From: Lampris incognitus
Taxonomy: Eukaryota; Chordata; Actinopteri; Lampriformes; Lampridae
Assembly: GCF_029633865.1 (NCBI RefSeq)
Contig: NC_079224.1
Location: 23,182,895 to 23,246,894, forward strand
DNA length: 64,000 nt
Direction: 5' to 3'
Shown here: positions 33,522 to 45,745 of the stretch, one piece after another
Layout: each line of letters starts with the position of its first letter
How positions within the stretch are numbered: position 1 is the first letter of the stretch
Program-made: the position numbers and the translations under genes
The notes under the pieces: model-generated
The model's database searches: none
The model's input: the letters and a program-made list of their open reading frames with translations, nothing else
What the model was told of the DNA's origin: nothing

Positions 33522-35048
33522 GGCAGCCCCTTTTTACGGAAACTACAGCTAAATTTAACAAGCACCAGTGCTAGTGGCAGAGAGATGAATTAACCGTTCT
33601 CGTAAGCGCAAGGAAAAGTCCCATTCATCTGTTTTTCCACCCAGACGTCGCTTATCGCCGACAAGCTAAGCTAATGTTAATTTCGTTAGCTGTGGCAGAC
33701 GGGTGAAAAAGGAACAACCAGATGAGTTTCTCCACGAATTAGGTGCCCGTATACAGCAGCCACGATTGGAGAGCCACGCTTTCACTGTCTCTTCAACTCA
33801 TCGGCTCTGTCGAAAGACTGGCTAGAAAGGGGTACGTCAGGAAGTTGTAAGTCTGTTGTCATTCATGGCAGGTGAGTTACTGCCAATGACGACAGACTTC
33901 CGGGTTTCATAAAGCGCGTTAATGGCGCAAACGTTTCTGGATGGCGTCGTATTTTTTCTAAAGTCCTATACAATTAATGCATATATTTTTGTTTTAGTCA
34001 AATAAGAGTAAATATGTTTCAATTATTGTCTAACAATTGCAAGCATCGCCTTTCACAAAGAAAAAAAACAGTTAGAAATCATGACGTGTGCGCGTACACG
34101 TTTATTTACGGTAGCCCACAAGTTTTGTATGTTTGGGTACATCTACTGTGCGTTTGTTTCATCACGCCCGCATGCGACGACGAGATATTCATCCGGTTAA
34201 AGAGAAATAACTGTGTTTCAGATGTACAAATTTATATTGTAATAATGCAGATTTCATAGAATTACATCATATCATGGTTACACATCCTACTGCAGCTTTA
34301 ACCCCTAAGCGATTAAGTCGCTGAATTGCAAGGAATTTCCCCAAAACTGGGAATTTCCTAAACTGGCTTTTCTAAATCGCGAGGATGTAATATGGGAAAA
34401 AAGACTCGAGTTTCGGGGAAGTTGAAAGTGAATTTGTAAACGGAAAAACAAATAGTTGGTAGTCAGCCGACAACGGATGTATAATAATCTTGTGTCGATG
34501 TGACTTTTGCTTTACTGTATCCTACTTGGTCTGGTTTCGGTTTTTGATCTATAAGTAACGCACTTCTACGTGTAAAAACGCGATGAAAAAAAATAGGTTA
34601 ACTCAAAATCTCTATCGATGTTAAAGGTGAACATGCGCTTGCTCTGTTGTTGGTTTAGTGTTTGGCGTGTGCGTGTCCCCGTAACCTGAATCCCGAATGA
34701 GGAAAGGGTGTCAACAAATCCTTAACCAAGAACTGCCCCGTTGAACGGGCGCATACGTGGAATTGGTTGAATGCACTTTTCATCGATTGGTTCGAAATGA
34801 GAACCTCATTGATTAAGTAATAGCATGCACTTCAGCAACATCTTTCCAGTTCAAGCGGAAGTCAGACTGAGAAACTGAATCGGATCAAAGACGCGTCAGA
34901 CTACTGTACTTTATCCTCCATCTTTGACAGTGATCATATTCGCGCTGAATTTCAGTAAGTAGCACCCCCCCCCCCGTGGCTGTTGTGTCTGACTAACCCT
35001 CTTGTTCATTGAATCTACGGTATCAAAATCCTACCAAGGCGACCACAT
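33522..35048. promoter_or_regulatory. Divergent ripk2/snx16 interval
   Basis: The two start codons are 1.53 kb apart and point away from each other. ETS-type words occur on both sides (ACTTCCGGG near 33897, GCGGAAGT near 34855). A probable snx16 leader exon of about 100 bp ends at 34954 (TTCA|GTAAGT), with an acceptor near 35038. A 15-bp-arm inverted repeat lies at 33849-33899. No TATA box is obvious for either gene. Confidence 0.6.
33849..33899. repeat. Inverted repeat in the divergent promoter
   Basis: The arms AAGTCTGTTGTCATT (33849-33863) and AATGACGACAGACTT (33885-33899) pair with one G-T mismatch. Inside them a second pair, GGCAG and CTGCC, continues the stem around GTGAGTTA. The right arm overlaps an ETS-like ACTTCCGG. 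Confidence 0.85.
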
Positions 35049-35363
35049 ATGGCAGCCCCCTTCGTTCCAGTTCAGTTCCCAGTGATCCGGACGGGGACGT
35101 GCAGGTCTTGGCCCAAGTGGACGTCCTCGACGAGCAGCTCTTCCCCTGGTCATCAGTCTTCCTCTCCTGCTTGGATTCCCTGGGTGAGAGGGTCCAGGTC
35201 CTGCTGCCCCAGCACAGAGGAATATCCAAGTAGGCTTAAAAAAGGTACGGAGCAAGGATCGTCCCTCCTGGAGGATAAGAGTCCCATCAACAGCTGGGTA
35301 GAGAGGCCCATTACCCCTACACTGATGGGCTTTGAAATCATGGAGGAGAGGGCAAAGTTTACG
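35049..35363 (+). CDS. snx16: snx16 coding exon 1 (residues 1-105)
   Basis: The ATG at 35049 opens [12 protein letters not shown] Ser/Pro-rich disordered stretch follows, then [20 protein letters not shown] at the PX start. Donor ACG|GTAAGG. Confidence 0.92.
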
Positions 35364-36039
35364 GTAAGGAGTCAAGAAGGAATTTCTTACTGGAGGCAGA
35401 AGCTACATTTTAATAATTATGAAGTTGTAATGAATTAAACTGTTAATGATAATAATTGTTGTAGTTGAGTTTGTACTGTGCAGCACAACTTGCATTGAAT
35501 TTGAGCTATACGGTACAGTGGGAATTGAGTTTGAAATGTATAGTTGCTGAATTAATTTAAGAGTAGGTGAGAAGGGGTAGGATAAAAAAAGTGTATACTT
35601 GCTCCTATACTCCTTTTCAAACACGTAACAAATAATCTGATGCATACGGAGACTGTTCACTGAGTTTGATGTGTGGATTTGTTGATCACTTCAGATTATT
35701 GGCAATGGCTTACCTGTATGTTATATCCTGCTTATTTACATGTTCGAAATATATCATTCATTCATAATAATAATGATTTTTTAAAAGGAAGAAGCATAAA
35801 ATGAGAGTGTGCTATCATGCATCAATGTCACCTTTTTCAGTTTTAAAATAATGGCACAACTACTAAATACAGTGCAAATAAGTAAACATTTTTGGAGCTA
35901 TGGCAAGCAAGCCAGCTAGCATTAGCTGCTTTATAGTGCTTCTTGAATCTGTGCTACTTTCTGAGAGACAGCTGGAATGTCTGATACTGAGTCACACCCA
36001 CATCACATGGTCTCATTTTAGAGTGGCCGAACAAATGCA

Positions 36040-36093
<54 letters not shown>

Positions 36094-36239
36094 CATGCAT
36101 GTGTGGTTTTTTTTAAGGCACCCTATTTACTGCCCTCACACTGTTGTTGGATGCAGAATCAGTCACAGTCACATGATAGTGAGTTCGAGAAGAGTGATTT
36201 AGTTTCCGTTTTCTTCGCAGGGTAGTGATTAATAACCAC

Positions 36240-36286
<47 letters not shown>

Positions 36287-39200
36287 GTGTGTGTGCGTGT
36301 GTGTGTGGTGTGTGTGTGTGTGGTGTGTGTGTGTGCACACATGTATGTGTGCATGCACATGTTCAACATTTTGCTCCAGAGTATAACTTCAGTTTGATCC
36401 GCATTTACATTTTAGAAACCTAAATGTTCTCTTTCGCAGCAGCAACTAACAATTTCCATGGTAATGGAGACACTGAAAGCTTATTTACAGTATTTCAAAG
36501 TATTTCAACTTCCTTGTGCAAGGCAATTGTGGTTTTGGTGTTTGTGTCTCTGATGTAGGTTTATAAGATCTTGGTGACAGGGAGTCATGGAGACAGCTGG
36601 GTGATTTTCAGAAGGTATGCTGACTTCGCCAGGCTTAATGACAAGGTGAGGGGCTGTGAAACACAATAATTACCTAGAAACTCCTTCCACATTGTTGTGC
36701 ACAAGCATTTGAGCTCCAGTATTTCAGCCACAGGTCTTTCATCAGCATGTGGAAAGCATTTCCACATCAAAAGTGTTTGGATTGATAAGAAATACGTAAT
36801 ACTGGTGCAGTCATTTACACAAGTAGGAATCCGATTAAATGATTGTGTAAATAAAATGTCACATGAAAATGGGAAAAGGTTCATCCTGAGGTTCTTAGTT
36901 CAGACCCTAGCGTTTCCTCCGGCAGTGCTCCATAGTGGTGAGCCAGAAGGGTTAATGTGTCCTGCCATTACAATCAGAGACTCCTGCATATGGTGTGGCA
37001 TTTGTACAGCTGCATGTAGATCTTGGGGAAATAGTTATGTTTTCCTGGAGAAACCTGAAGTTTGTAGTGGGTCTGACTCTGCATTGTGTAAGAAATGATG
37101 ACAGACTTCCCGAGATCTGCATAAGTGATCTGTATTTGTGTGTAGAGAAACATTCACGTTATGAGTTTCTTACATGCTCTCATTCCGCGCCTTTCCCCAA
37201 GAAATCCCAAAACAGAAAGGGAAAGAAGGCAGTTGGCGACTCCATGCTTATCAGAGGATACATGTGGAAGTCTACACCTTCCCCAGTGGTTGGGGCCTTA
37301 GGACAAGGAAATGGACAAGCCAGATTGGGATGAAAAAGGGAAACCCCCTCCCAAAAAAAAAAGAAAAAGGGAAAAGGTTTGTCTTGCTTTAAGGCACTTC
37401 ATAGGGGACTGGAACCCAAGTCTTCTGGTTGAAAGACAGCCCCCCTTACTCACTACTCCACCCTTCTGCCCCTCAACAATTGTTTTTGATTTTTTTTTGA
37501 TTTTGATATACTTTATTAATCCTCATGGAGAAGTTCTGCTCTGCATTTAACCCATCCTAGCTGTGTAGCTAGGAGCAGTGGGCAGCCACTGTGCAGCGCC
37601 TGGGGACCGACTCCAGTTCGTTTTGCCATGCCTCGGCCAGAGGCACAGACAGGAGTATTAACCCTAACATGCATGTCTTTTTGATGGTGGAGGAAACCAG
37701 AGCACCTGGAGTAAACCCACCACAGACACGGGGAGAACATGCAAACTCCACACTGAGGACGACCTGGGATGACCGCCAAGGTTGGACAACCCTGGGGTTC
37801 AAATCCAGGACCTTCTTGCTGTGAGGCAACAGCGCTAACCACTGGGCCACCGTGCCACCCCTTCTGTTTTTTTATTTTTATTATTGAATTTATTATTTTT
37901 TTATTTTAATTTTAATTGTGTTTATCTTTTCAACCTTTCTTTAAGTCTCTGATATCATTGTCCTCGAGTCTCGGCGAGTTTTGATTCTCTTTTTTTATCT
38001 TCATAAAAGAGATATGTTCTATCATCATCTTGTTTCGTCATTATTTCTCTCCCTTTGTTGCTTTTTGTACGGCTGCAGCTCAAAGAGCACTTTCCAAGGT
38101 TTCGTCTTGCTCTGCCACCCAAGCGATGGTTTAAAGACAACTATGACATGGAGTTTCTGGAGGAGAGGCAAATCGGACTGCAGACTTTCCTACAGAATCT
38201 GACAGCACACAAAGACATAATCAACAGGTGCACAGTGGCGTGTGTGTGTTAAACCTTTGTTTCACTTTGTTGTCTGTCTACCCTCCATACTGCAGAATTT
38301 CTTGAAAAGCCATTTTAAACTTATCAGAATTACTCCAGAGATTACAGTGTTTATCACAGCTCCCTTTCTCTCTTTAGTGAGGCAGTCAGACAGTTCCTGT
38401 GTCTGGATGATCCACCAAGCCCATTTGACAGTCTGGAGGAAAGTAGGGTGAGCTCTCTCTACAGATTTATTTATATTTTGCAATAATAATAATAATAATA
38501 ATAATATGCTTTATTCAGAACACTGCTCAAAACAGATGTTTCACAGTGTTTCACAGAAAACGAAAAGACAGCATAAAACAAATACAAAAACAATAAATTA
38601 AAACAGGCTACAAAAACACAAGATAGCTTTTGGAAGAAGGCAGTGATTTGAAAAATTGGCACTGCATAAACTAATTGATTTTCTTCTGGTCGGTTATCTT
38701 AATGTTAAGAAGCCCCGACAAGGCCTGATCATGATAGCAAACGCACAATCACATTCAAAAGCTTTGCACGCCAAGTCAGAATTTTTACGATGTTTTTTTT
38801 TTTTGTAATCTGTCATCAAGGTCCAACAACTCAAAAATCTCTGAGAGCTTATTGGCGGATGCAAGAAACCGCAGAAAATCAAAATTGTTCCAACCAAAAC
38901 ACTTATGATGAACGACATTTTTGGAGTTTGTGTACAAACTTATTGGACAAAACATGAAGTCATATTTATTTTTTTAACAAATGAAATTTTGGGACGAAAA
39001 AGCCTCACTTGATGTGCAAAGGCCTCCAGTCTGTGGCTAAGAACTGTCAATAAAGCATTGTTAGCAGATCATGAATTACATAAGAGCTCTGAGATACAAA
39101 GGGACCTTACCATTTAGTGCTGTAAAAGTAAAAGTGGGGATCTTGAAATCAGTTGTAAAATGCACTGGGAGCCAATGCAGGGACACTGAGTTGTTCTAGT

Positions 39201-42000
39201 TTGAAGTCTGGCTGAAGCGTTCTGAACCAGCTGAAGACGAAAACAATCTTTACTACCACGGCAAGAGAACAGCAAATTACAATGATTAAGATGGGTCGTA
39301 ATGAAAGTGCAGACAACTTTCTCCGATAAAAATGACTACGCTCTGGACACGTTTCTCAAAATTTCAGAGTTGAATTAAAACTACTCCTGTAATTTCATCA
39401 GATGGTTTGACATGAATGGAAAGGTTGCCGAGAGTAGCTTGGACACCTCCCGATGGGCTCATTGCGCCAAATAAAACATCAAGTGCATCATCATATTTAG
39501 AGCACATCAAAGTTAGATCGAAAAAATAATGTTTGTGGACCAAAGTAGGAAAATTGTCGATGAATGAGATGCTAATTGATTTGTGGAAACCTTCTCATCA
39601 AATATGCAGCCAATGAACGCGGCTGTATCAAATACCACCATAACAGGGAGATGGCAAAGGGCCAGAGTTAATGCAGGCATTTCCTGAGCCAAGAAAAAAT
39701 GTCAAGTAGACCTTTAAAATCCTCCTTAACCTTTGCTGATTCTTGTTGTTTAATGTTGTTGGAGCCCGTGTGGACGATAAGAGAAGAAGCAGTAGAATTA
39801 GCATCAGATACCTGTGCACCAGGGTACCAGAAAGTCTCAGCTTCAGATAATGAAATCTCCATACCATAGATGACCCTGCTACAGGTTTGAGAGGGGTGAT
39901 AAGACCCCAATAGAAAGAAAAAAAATCAACAAAAAAGTAAAGCGCAAGTTGTGTTGGGCTGTCAACATTGACAGCTGTCTAACTGCCTGTGAGTGCAGGG
40001 CCACCCATAAAGTGTGTGTGTGTGTGGGGGGGGCAGCTTTCTGAGGCCCAGTCACTAGGGGGGGGGGCCATGGAGGCTAGCAATAATCACATTCATCCTA
40101 AATTTAAGCAATGATAATGGTAATACTTGCCATTAAGTGTGAACTGGCTACACAGATGGACTTTAAAGACATTATAATAAAGGACTTTTTATCCAGCAAG
40201 ACAAGGAAAATGGCTGTATAAGAGGCAAAGATGAAGCCATATGGTAAGAAACTGCATTTTCTACTAAGAAATGTGTGGTGTAAGTGTAGCAGATCTTTGT
40301 TGACCTTGGTGTATTTAAGTGTGTTAAATAGTTCTGTTGTGGTGTGTGTGTGTTTGTGTGTGCCTATGCCTATATAGCCCCCATTACTGAGCAAGTCTCT
40401 CAGTTTACATGTATATGTGTAGTAGGAGCGAGAGAGCACGTGCATGTGTTGATATGAGTAAAGCAGATTGGGGGGGGGGGGCAGTCACTCGACCTTTTCA
40501 GGGGCCCAGCCATTTCTGTGGGCGGGCCTGTATGGGTGGATTAAAAAATTGTGGCAAATCAGGACATAATCAAGAAGTAACATAATAAAACTAGTGGTAA
40601 AAAAAACCCCAGCTTTATTATTCTTATTCTTTTTTTTTTAAAGTGGTAATGATGAACAAAATGACTCACAATAAGAATAAATTGTTATAATCTACACAGC
40701 AAAGAGAAAGCAAAATTTAGTTATATGTGACATGAAAAATGTATGTATTGATTTGTACATTTGCCAAATGGCTGGAAGCTTCTGTGTATCATATTAGTGT
40801 GTCAGTTGTCACTATTGTAACTTGTGCTATAGTTCAACTGGACAAGAATTTGGTGATGATTACAGTTACAATGGGAAGTCAAATCTACACCCCTAGTGGA
40901 CCTAATTCAAGCAGTCAGTTGCTTTATTTATCCTTGGAGCCCAGAACTTAAACCTCAAAGCCGAACCTTACTCTCATTCTCACAATATAAAGTGTTTTTT
41001 GTTGACATTAACCCATCTGGTTTTTGTTTGGTTTTTTTTTCTTTTGCTTTTTGATTGTGTCCAGGCTTTTTGTGAGACCTTGGAGGAAACGAATCATCGT
41101 CTCCAGAGAGAACTTCTAGAAAAGCAGAGAGAAATTGACAGTTTGAAGATGGTCCTGGAAGACAGAGAACACCACATCATACTCTTGGAGAAAAAAGCCA
41201 AGTAAACAACACTGTTCTCATTTAGGAAAGTGAGGTGCGGTCGTGTGCATGCATGTGTGTGCATGCGTGCAAGTGTGTGTGAATGCCTCTCTGTGCTTCA
41301 GCACAGTGGACAAAATTACATGCGTGTGTGGTCAGTATCAGTGCATACGCCATACGCACACTGTTACGTTCATGTTTGTCTGCAGTATCACCATTTGTTC
41401 CCCTTACATAGTGGTGTGGCCCTCGCTGTGGAGAGCTCTGAGGGTCTTTGTCAGCGGTCAGCCGCGGTCAGTGAGAGCGGCACAGGACAAAGCACGAACG
41501 AGTGTATAGGCACAGACACCAACACACAAGGGCAAAGAGATGCAGACACGTATATAAATGGACAAGGACAAACAGGCAGTAATGAAGAAGCAGTTGTCGG
41601 CCGGAGACGCTCCATAACAGAGGCTGACCGGGAGTTGAGCCCTGCAGAAAGGTACGTAATCTGTTACAGAAGGCCCAGCAGTATTGCCATTCACTCATAT
41701 GGCACTGTTTGCACCGACCCTGTATTCTAGTACCTCTGTTCTTAAATTGTATTTGATAGTTGCCAGTAAAGTTTATAAATATTCATTTTAAAATGTCAAA
41801 AACTTCATGGATGAAAATTATGAATTATGAATTTTTTCCTCTTCATTCCTGGAAAATCTAAAATTCAGTTTCTGCCGGATTGATGATGACATTTTGCCCT
41901 TTTTTTTAACCCTCCCAGCTGTGAGGCACCCGGCGCCGTAAAACATCATGGAGCTTACTGGAGTACTCTGGTCACCACCGGTTCCCACCTGCCGTCTTAA
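35049..42000 (+). CDS. snx16: Sorting nexin-16, seven coding exons, complete
   Basis: Exons 35049-35363, 36559-36645, 38079-38227, 38378-38447, 41065-41201, 41412-41651 and 41919-42000 join in phase into 359 residues (human 344). SNX16 binds PtdIns(3)P on early and late endosomes and takes part in receptor sorting. The N-terminus [11 protein letters not shown] matches the family start. The PX domain (about residues 97-207) shows [13 protein letters not shown] (Arg123/124, phosphoinositide contact), [13 protein letters not shown] and [13 protein letters not shown] coiled coil follows ([19 protein letters not shown]). The last two exons are acidic and polar and poorly conserved; the C-terminal 27 residues do not resemble the human end, so the last exon is less certain. 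It stands divergent to ripk2. Confidence 0.95.
36039..36091. repeat. (TG)n microsatellite
   Basis: It lies in snx16 intron 1. A second TG array follows 150 bp on. Confidence 0.95.
36240..36345. repeat. (TG)n compound microsatellite
   Basis: TG units with CG and GGTG interruptions, in snx16 intron 1. Confidence 0.95.
36559..36645 (+). CDS. snx16: snx16 coding exon 2
   Basis: This 87-bp exon has acceptor TGATGTAG and donor CAAG|GTGAGG. It encodes [20 protein letters not shown] and the PtdIns3P-binding RRYADF. Confidence 0.95.
37512..37862 (-). mobile_element. tRNA-derived SINE, family B variant
   Basis: The minus-strand head (GTGGCCCAGTGGTTAGCGC, B box GGATTTGAACCCC) matches family B. The 3' half differs: it ends in GGGTTAAATGCAGAGCAGAA and GAGGATTAATAAAG instead of the GGAT tail. 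It lies in snx16 intron 2. Confidence 0.8.
38079..38227 (+). CDS. snx16: snx16 coding exon 3
   Basis: This 149-bp exon has acceptor CGGCTGCAG and donor ACAG|GTGCAC. It encodes [18 protein letters not shown] and [20 protein letters not shown]. Confidence 0.95.
38378..38447 (+). CDS. snx16: snx16 coding exon 4
   Basis: This 70-bp exon has acceptor CTCTTTAG and donor AGG|GTGAGC. It encodes [19 protein letters not shown], the PX C-terminus. Confidence 0.95.
38460..39920 (-). pseudogene. Degenerate LINE, 3' tail and ORF1 esterase-like remnant, in snx16 intron 4
   Basis: The (ATT)n end near 38482-38506 and the following 700 bp resemble LINE 3' sequence. Farther on, minus-strand frames (39910-39628) read [20 protein letters not shown] and [14 protein letters not shown], similar to the SGNH-type ORF1 domain of L2-like LINEs (compare 29230-29675). 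It is heavily decayed. Confidence 0.5.
39996..40530. mobile_element. hAT-like MITE
   Basis: It begins CAGGGCCACCCATAAAG and ends with a partly complementary GGGCGGGCCTG. The flanks TGTGAGTG (39988-39995) and TATGGGTG (40531-40538) look like a decayed 8-bp target duplication. It contains G-runs near both ends. Confidence 0.55.
41065..41201 (+). CDS. snx16: snx16 coding exon 5 (coiled coil)
   Basis: This 137-bp exon has acceptor TGTGTCCAG and donor CAA|GTAAAC. It encodes [20 protein letters not shown] and a heptad-patterned helix to LLEKKA. Confidence 0.95.
41412..41651 (+). CDS. snx16: snx16 coding exon 6
   Basis: This 240-bp exon has acceptor CTTACATAG and donor AAAG|GTACGT, phases 2 to 2. 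It encodes [16 protein letters not shown] and a Gly/Gln/Thr-rich polar stretch, then [19 protein letters not shown]. Confidence 0.85.
41919..42000 (+). CDS. snx16: snx16 coding exon 7 (stop)
   Basis: The acceptor AACCCTCCCAG follows a strong T/C tract. It encodes [20 protein letters not shown] and ends at TAA 41998-42000. It is supported by phase and splice site, not by family similarity. Confidence 0.6.
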
Positions 42001-44394
42001 ATCTAAGGAAGAAAGACTAGAAATAACAGCGAGAAGACTCCAGAATGGAAGAGTTTGATTTAAGGATCACAAACGCAAGTTCATGTAGCGAATAACCATA
42101 GGAAATCATGGACAGTTGTATTTGGTCTTATTAGGTACCATAAAAAATGTCTCTCCATCATTTATCACCCCAAATGTATTTCAACTCCTTTTTATGATAT
42201 AAATTTATGTGTAGGTCACATTTGTGTGGGTAAGCCCTTTCCTTGACTGTGGGCGTAGAAGGTTTTGATGCGCTAGGGATACGGGAGGGTACTCACTTTA
42301 AAGGTGCCACTGTTTCATCGACATCTAAACATGACCTTTATAGCGTACTAACCAAAAACACTCAAAAGGATCCCACAAATCGTACATAATGACAATTAGC
42401 TCCACATGTCAACCTGGCTGTAATTTTTAGTGTTGTAGCTGTACAGAGAATGGGAACAGGTTTCACCAGAAGGTGGCACTGTGACGACAGTTTCTGAAAG
42501 TCCAACGAGTCAACACAAAGGTGAAGAAACTGGGTACTTGGATTCTATACGTGTTGTCATCATGGATGTACTACTATAATACATCCATGCTTGTCACCAT
42601 GAAGGTCATTTATATGAACATTGGACATAACACAGTGGTCTTAACTAACAGGCAGAGACACTTTCTCTCGCTTTATATCTCATAAAATAACTGCAAGGTT
42701 TTGCTTTTGTTCGCTGAGCTAATGGCGCTTGGACTATTGATTACCAAAGACTGATTTCCAGAGCTTTAAGCACAGCCAGGTTACGTCCACAAGTAATATC
42801 CTTCATATTCAAGCATGGTTATTGGATCCATTGAGGGAAGCATTTGAAAATAGATGTTAGATTTACCTCACGGAAACCTTGTGAAAGCATGAGGCAGTTC
42901 ATGCCAACGCACACTTCCAGTATTTTATTTTAAGCATCGGTGAAAGAGTCATTGTATTTGAGTAAATATTAATGGTGAAATCCAAGGTCCATAAACATTT
43001 CTTTAGGGCCTTTTGGAAATACCAGATTTTCTAGTGTTGTGTGTCAACAGAAGCTTTATCACATCTTCTCATCGAGCCAAAGCAAACATTTTGATTATAG
43101 GCTGACCAATATCAGTACATTAAATTATTCATGTGCACTTTAATAAAGGTGTTTACAAAAGTATAAAAATATTCAGTGCCGTACTGAATCTTATTTGCCA
43201 TGCAAAGTGATTTTGTTACTGATCATAACTTTCCAATTGAAGGACCAACTGTTGTAGTTGGCTTTGTTTCAAATGAATTTTTATTGAAGGTCAAGACAAG
43301 TAACTTTGCACATACAAGGAATTTGACTTGAGTGGATAAAAAGCACAATGGAACGTAACATGACATAACTGTGTCCTAGGAAAACGATCCTAAGAGTTTC
43401 GAAGAGATGGTTGATGAGTCTAAGATGTTCTACATATTTAAAAGAAAATGTTAACTAGCAAGTTAATCAAGGAAACTGGGTATCTTGGTATGCCAAGTTG
43501 GCAACTCCTAGTCGGAGGGACATGCTCTGATCCATCTGAGGGGGACTAAGTACATCGAGTTGTTCATTTTCATGTTGTACTTGAGGTTGTTAAATGTATT
43601 GTGTAATTTCTTTGTTTTCGTCATCAAGCCTCAAGTATTGTTAAACACATTTCAAATTTAGAGCCTGCTATCGTTTTGTTTTTCTTAGCCTTCATTCCCA
43701 TCTGCTGTGAACTTGTACAAGCTAACTGTGCATTGTACCTTGAGTAAGCGAGTTTGGAGTCCATGGGGTTGCTTTACGTGGAAAACAAACAGTCTATACA
43801 ATCTGACAAGAACCATTTGTTCTACGGGGCTCCTGGGATTTCTCACTTTCATATAAAATTGTACCACTAATGTAAACTTCACTTTTCAGCATGTGCCTCT
43901 AAAATCATAACGTGCTGGAAATTTAAATCATCTTATTTCCTATGAATGTGCAGTGCTGTCTCATGCTTTGAAGGACTCCAGGCTCATTCTGTTCAAAAGA
44001 AGTACAGGCATAGAAGGTAAAAGAGGTTTTAGACAAACATATAGTCATTTGTCTTGATAAAAGCCATTGCCGAGACTTCTTTTCATTGTCATTCTTTAAC
44101 CGTGACAATTTTTGAACTGGAAATATGTTGGTATCTCACGAGAATGGTAAAACTGATTATGCTGGCGATAAATTTAAGAAAAAAGGAGAAAATCTACACT
44201 TTCTCTTTCCTGTAGGGTAAAATGCACATCACAATCAATCCCCCGGATTGCCTACGTCATATGGGGGCATCAGAATTGCCTGTCAGAAGGGGGCATCGGA
44301 GGCACCAATACCCCGCATCACACAGCCAACACATGTAGTGTCCAATGTATTAGAGCAATGAAATATGACTAGAGTATAAAGGTGACATCATTGT
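42001..44394. other. snx16 3'UTR and intergenic DNA
   Basis: The first good AATAAA after the snx16 stop is at 43142-43147 (TTTAATAAAGGTG), which would give a 3'UTR of about 1.15 kb. A LINE-tail-like phrase (TTATTGAAGGTCAAGACAAG) lies near 43280. No other gene is seen. Confidence 0.45.
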
Positions 44395-45345
44395 CATCAT
44401 CATCATCAGCGATCACTTGTGGTTGAGTATGATTGTCCTGTTGGTGAGTTGGATTATTTGTGAATCTTCAGATGGCTGTAGAGGCCGATCCTGGATCCAC
44501 AGTCTGTTGCATTGTAGGCAGTTGTGTGTAGATGTTGTAGTCGTAGGTGGAGGAGGAGTTTTGGTGGTGGTTCTCTCCTTTCTTCATTGCCTTTTTGCTT
44601 CCATGACACGGTGGTGGTCCTTTTCCTGTTGCGCTGTGCCTTCATATATCATCCTTCTCCAAAGGTTCCTCTCCCCTGCTGTTGAGGTTGAAGTGGCATT
44701 TCCTCAGGTGGGATACGAGGTTATCCTTGTACCGCTTTTTTGTCCCCCTTGGGTGTGCTTCCCCTCCTTAAGTTGGCCATAGAGGGCCTATTTCGGAAGA
44801 TGGGAGTTTGACATGTGGATTATATGGCCTGTCCATCGCAGCTGGTGTCATGTGATGGTTGTGGAGATACTTAGTAGGTTGGTTTCCATCAGGATGCTGA
44901 TGTTTGTTCACCTGTCTTCTCAGTTGGTGCTGAGGATCTTCCATAAGCTTTGCTAGTGATATTGCTCCAGAGCTTTGATGTGCCTGCTGTAGGTAGTCCA
45001 GCTTTCAGCACCATACACGAGTGAGGGTAGAACTACTGCTTGATAAACAAGCAGTTTGGTCTTAGTCTGGATGTCCCGATCCTAGAAAATCCTATGCCTC
45101 AGCCTTGCAAAAGCCCTCCTGGCGCATTTTATTCTGTGTTGTATCTCAGCATCAATGTCTACCCTGGTGGACAGGAGGCTGCAGAGATATGGGAAGTGAT
45201 CGACATTCTCGAGAGTAATGCCATCAATGTGAATTGCGGGGGCTTGGGATGTTCCTTTAGGTACATGTTGATGGAGGATTTCTTGATGTTGATGTTGAGT
45301 TCCAAGAGCCGGTATGCCCAAAGGTGACATATGCCAGCGCCGGCC
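44395..45345 (-). pseudogene. LINE 3' portion with C-terminal zinc-finger wording
   Basis: Minus-strand frames give AIHIDGITLENVDHFPYLCS and DIDAEIQHRIKCARRAFARL (RT thumb/connection region). At the 3' end come a split zinc-finger-like NATDCGSRIGLYSHLKIHK and an (ATG/ATC)n tail near 44394-44408. Frames between are shifted, so it is dead. Confidence 0.7.
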
Positions 45346-45459
45346 AACTAAACTCTCTGGGTAGACGTGTGAGAAGCTGAGGTGTGTTGTTCTACTACAA
45401 CACTGCCGCCCTCAGTCTAACCAACACCACCACGACTGCTCTCTTCATCAATATGCCTT

Positions 45460-45745
45460 TTCTTTTTTTAAAGATTCAAAGGTTTATTTATCCTCTACTT
45501 CATGTACAAGTACAATATGCAGTGAAATGCTTCTTCTTTTTTTTTTTTGCAAACTGCCGCTGTGCAAAAAGAGGTAGAAAAACAATTAGAATCAGAAACA
45601 CTTCATTTGTTATTTCATTTCATGCACTTGCACACATGAAGCAAGTAAAATGGAATAAAATTAATGTAAAATTTGCAAAGTTAAATCTAATACAATATTT
45701 GAATACCAATGTGCAAATACTCTATTTGAAGGAAAGTGTCAGAGG
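45460..45745 (-). repeat. LINE tail fragment
   Basis: Sequence of the type AAGATTCAAAGGTTTATTTAT, GTACAAGTACAATATGCAG, GTGAAATGCTTCTT is the reverse complement of a common fish LINE 3' end. No coding part remains. Confidence 0.4.

Noticed and set aside
34014-34259. 81-residue plus-strand frame in the divergent promoter
   Set aside because: AT-rich, no family resemblance, not joined by splice sites to snx16.
35009-35233. Alternative frame in snx16 exon 1 (74 residues)
   Set aside because: The frame starting at 35049 matches the family N-terminus and splices in phase with the PX exons; the other is a shadow.
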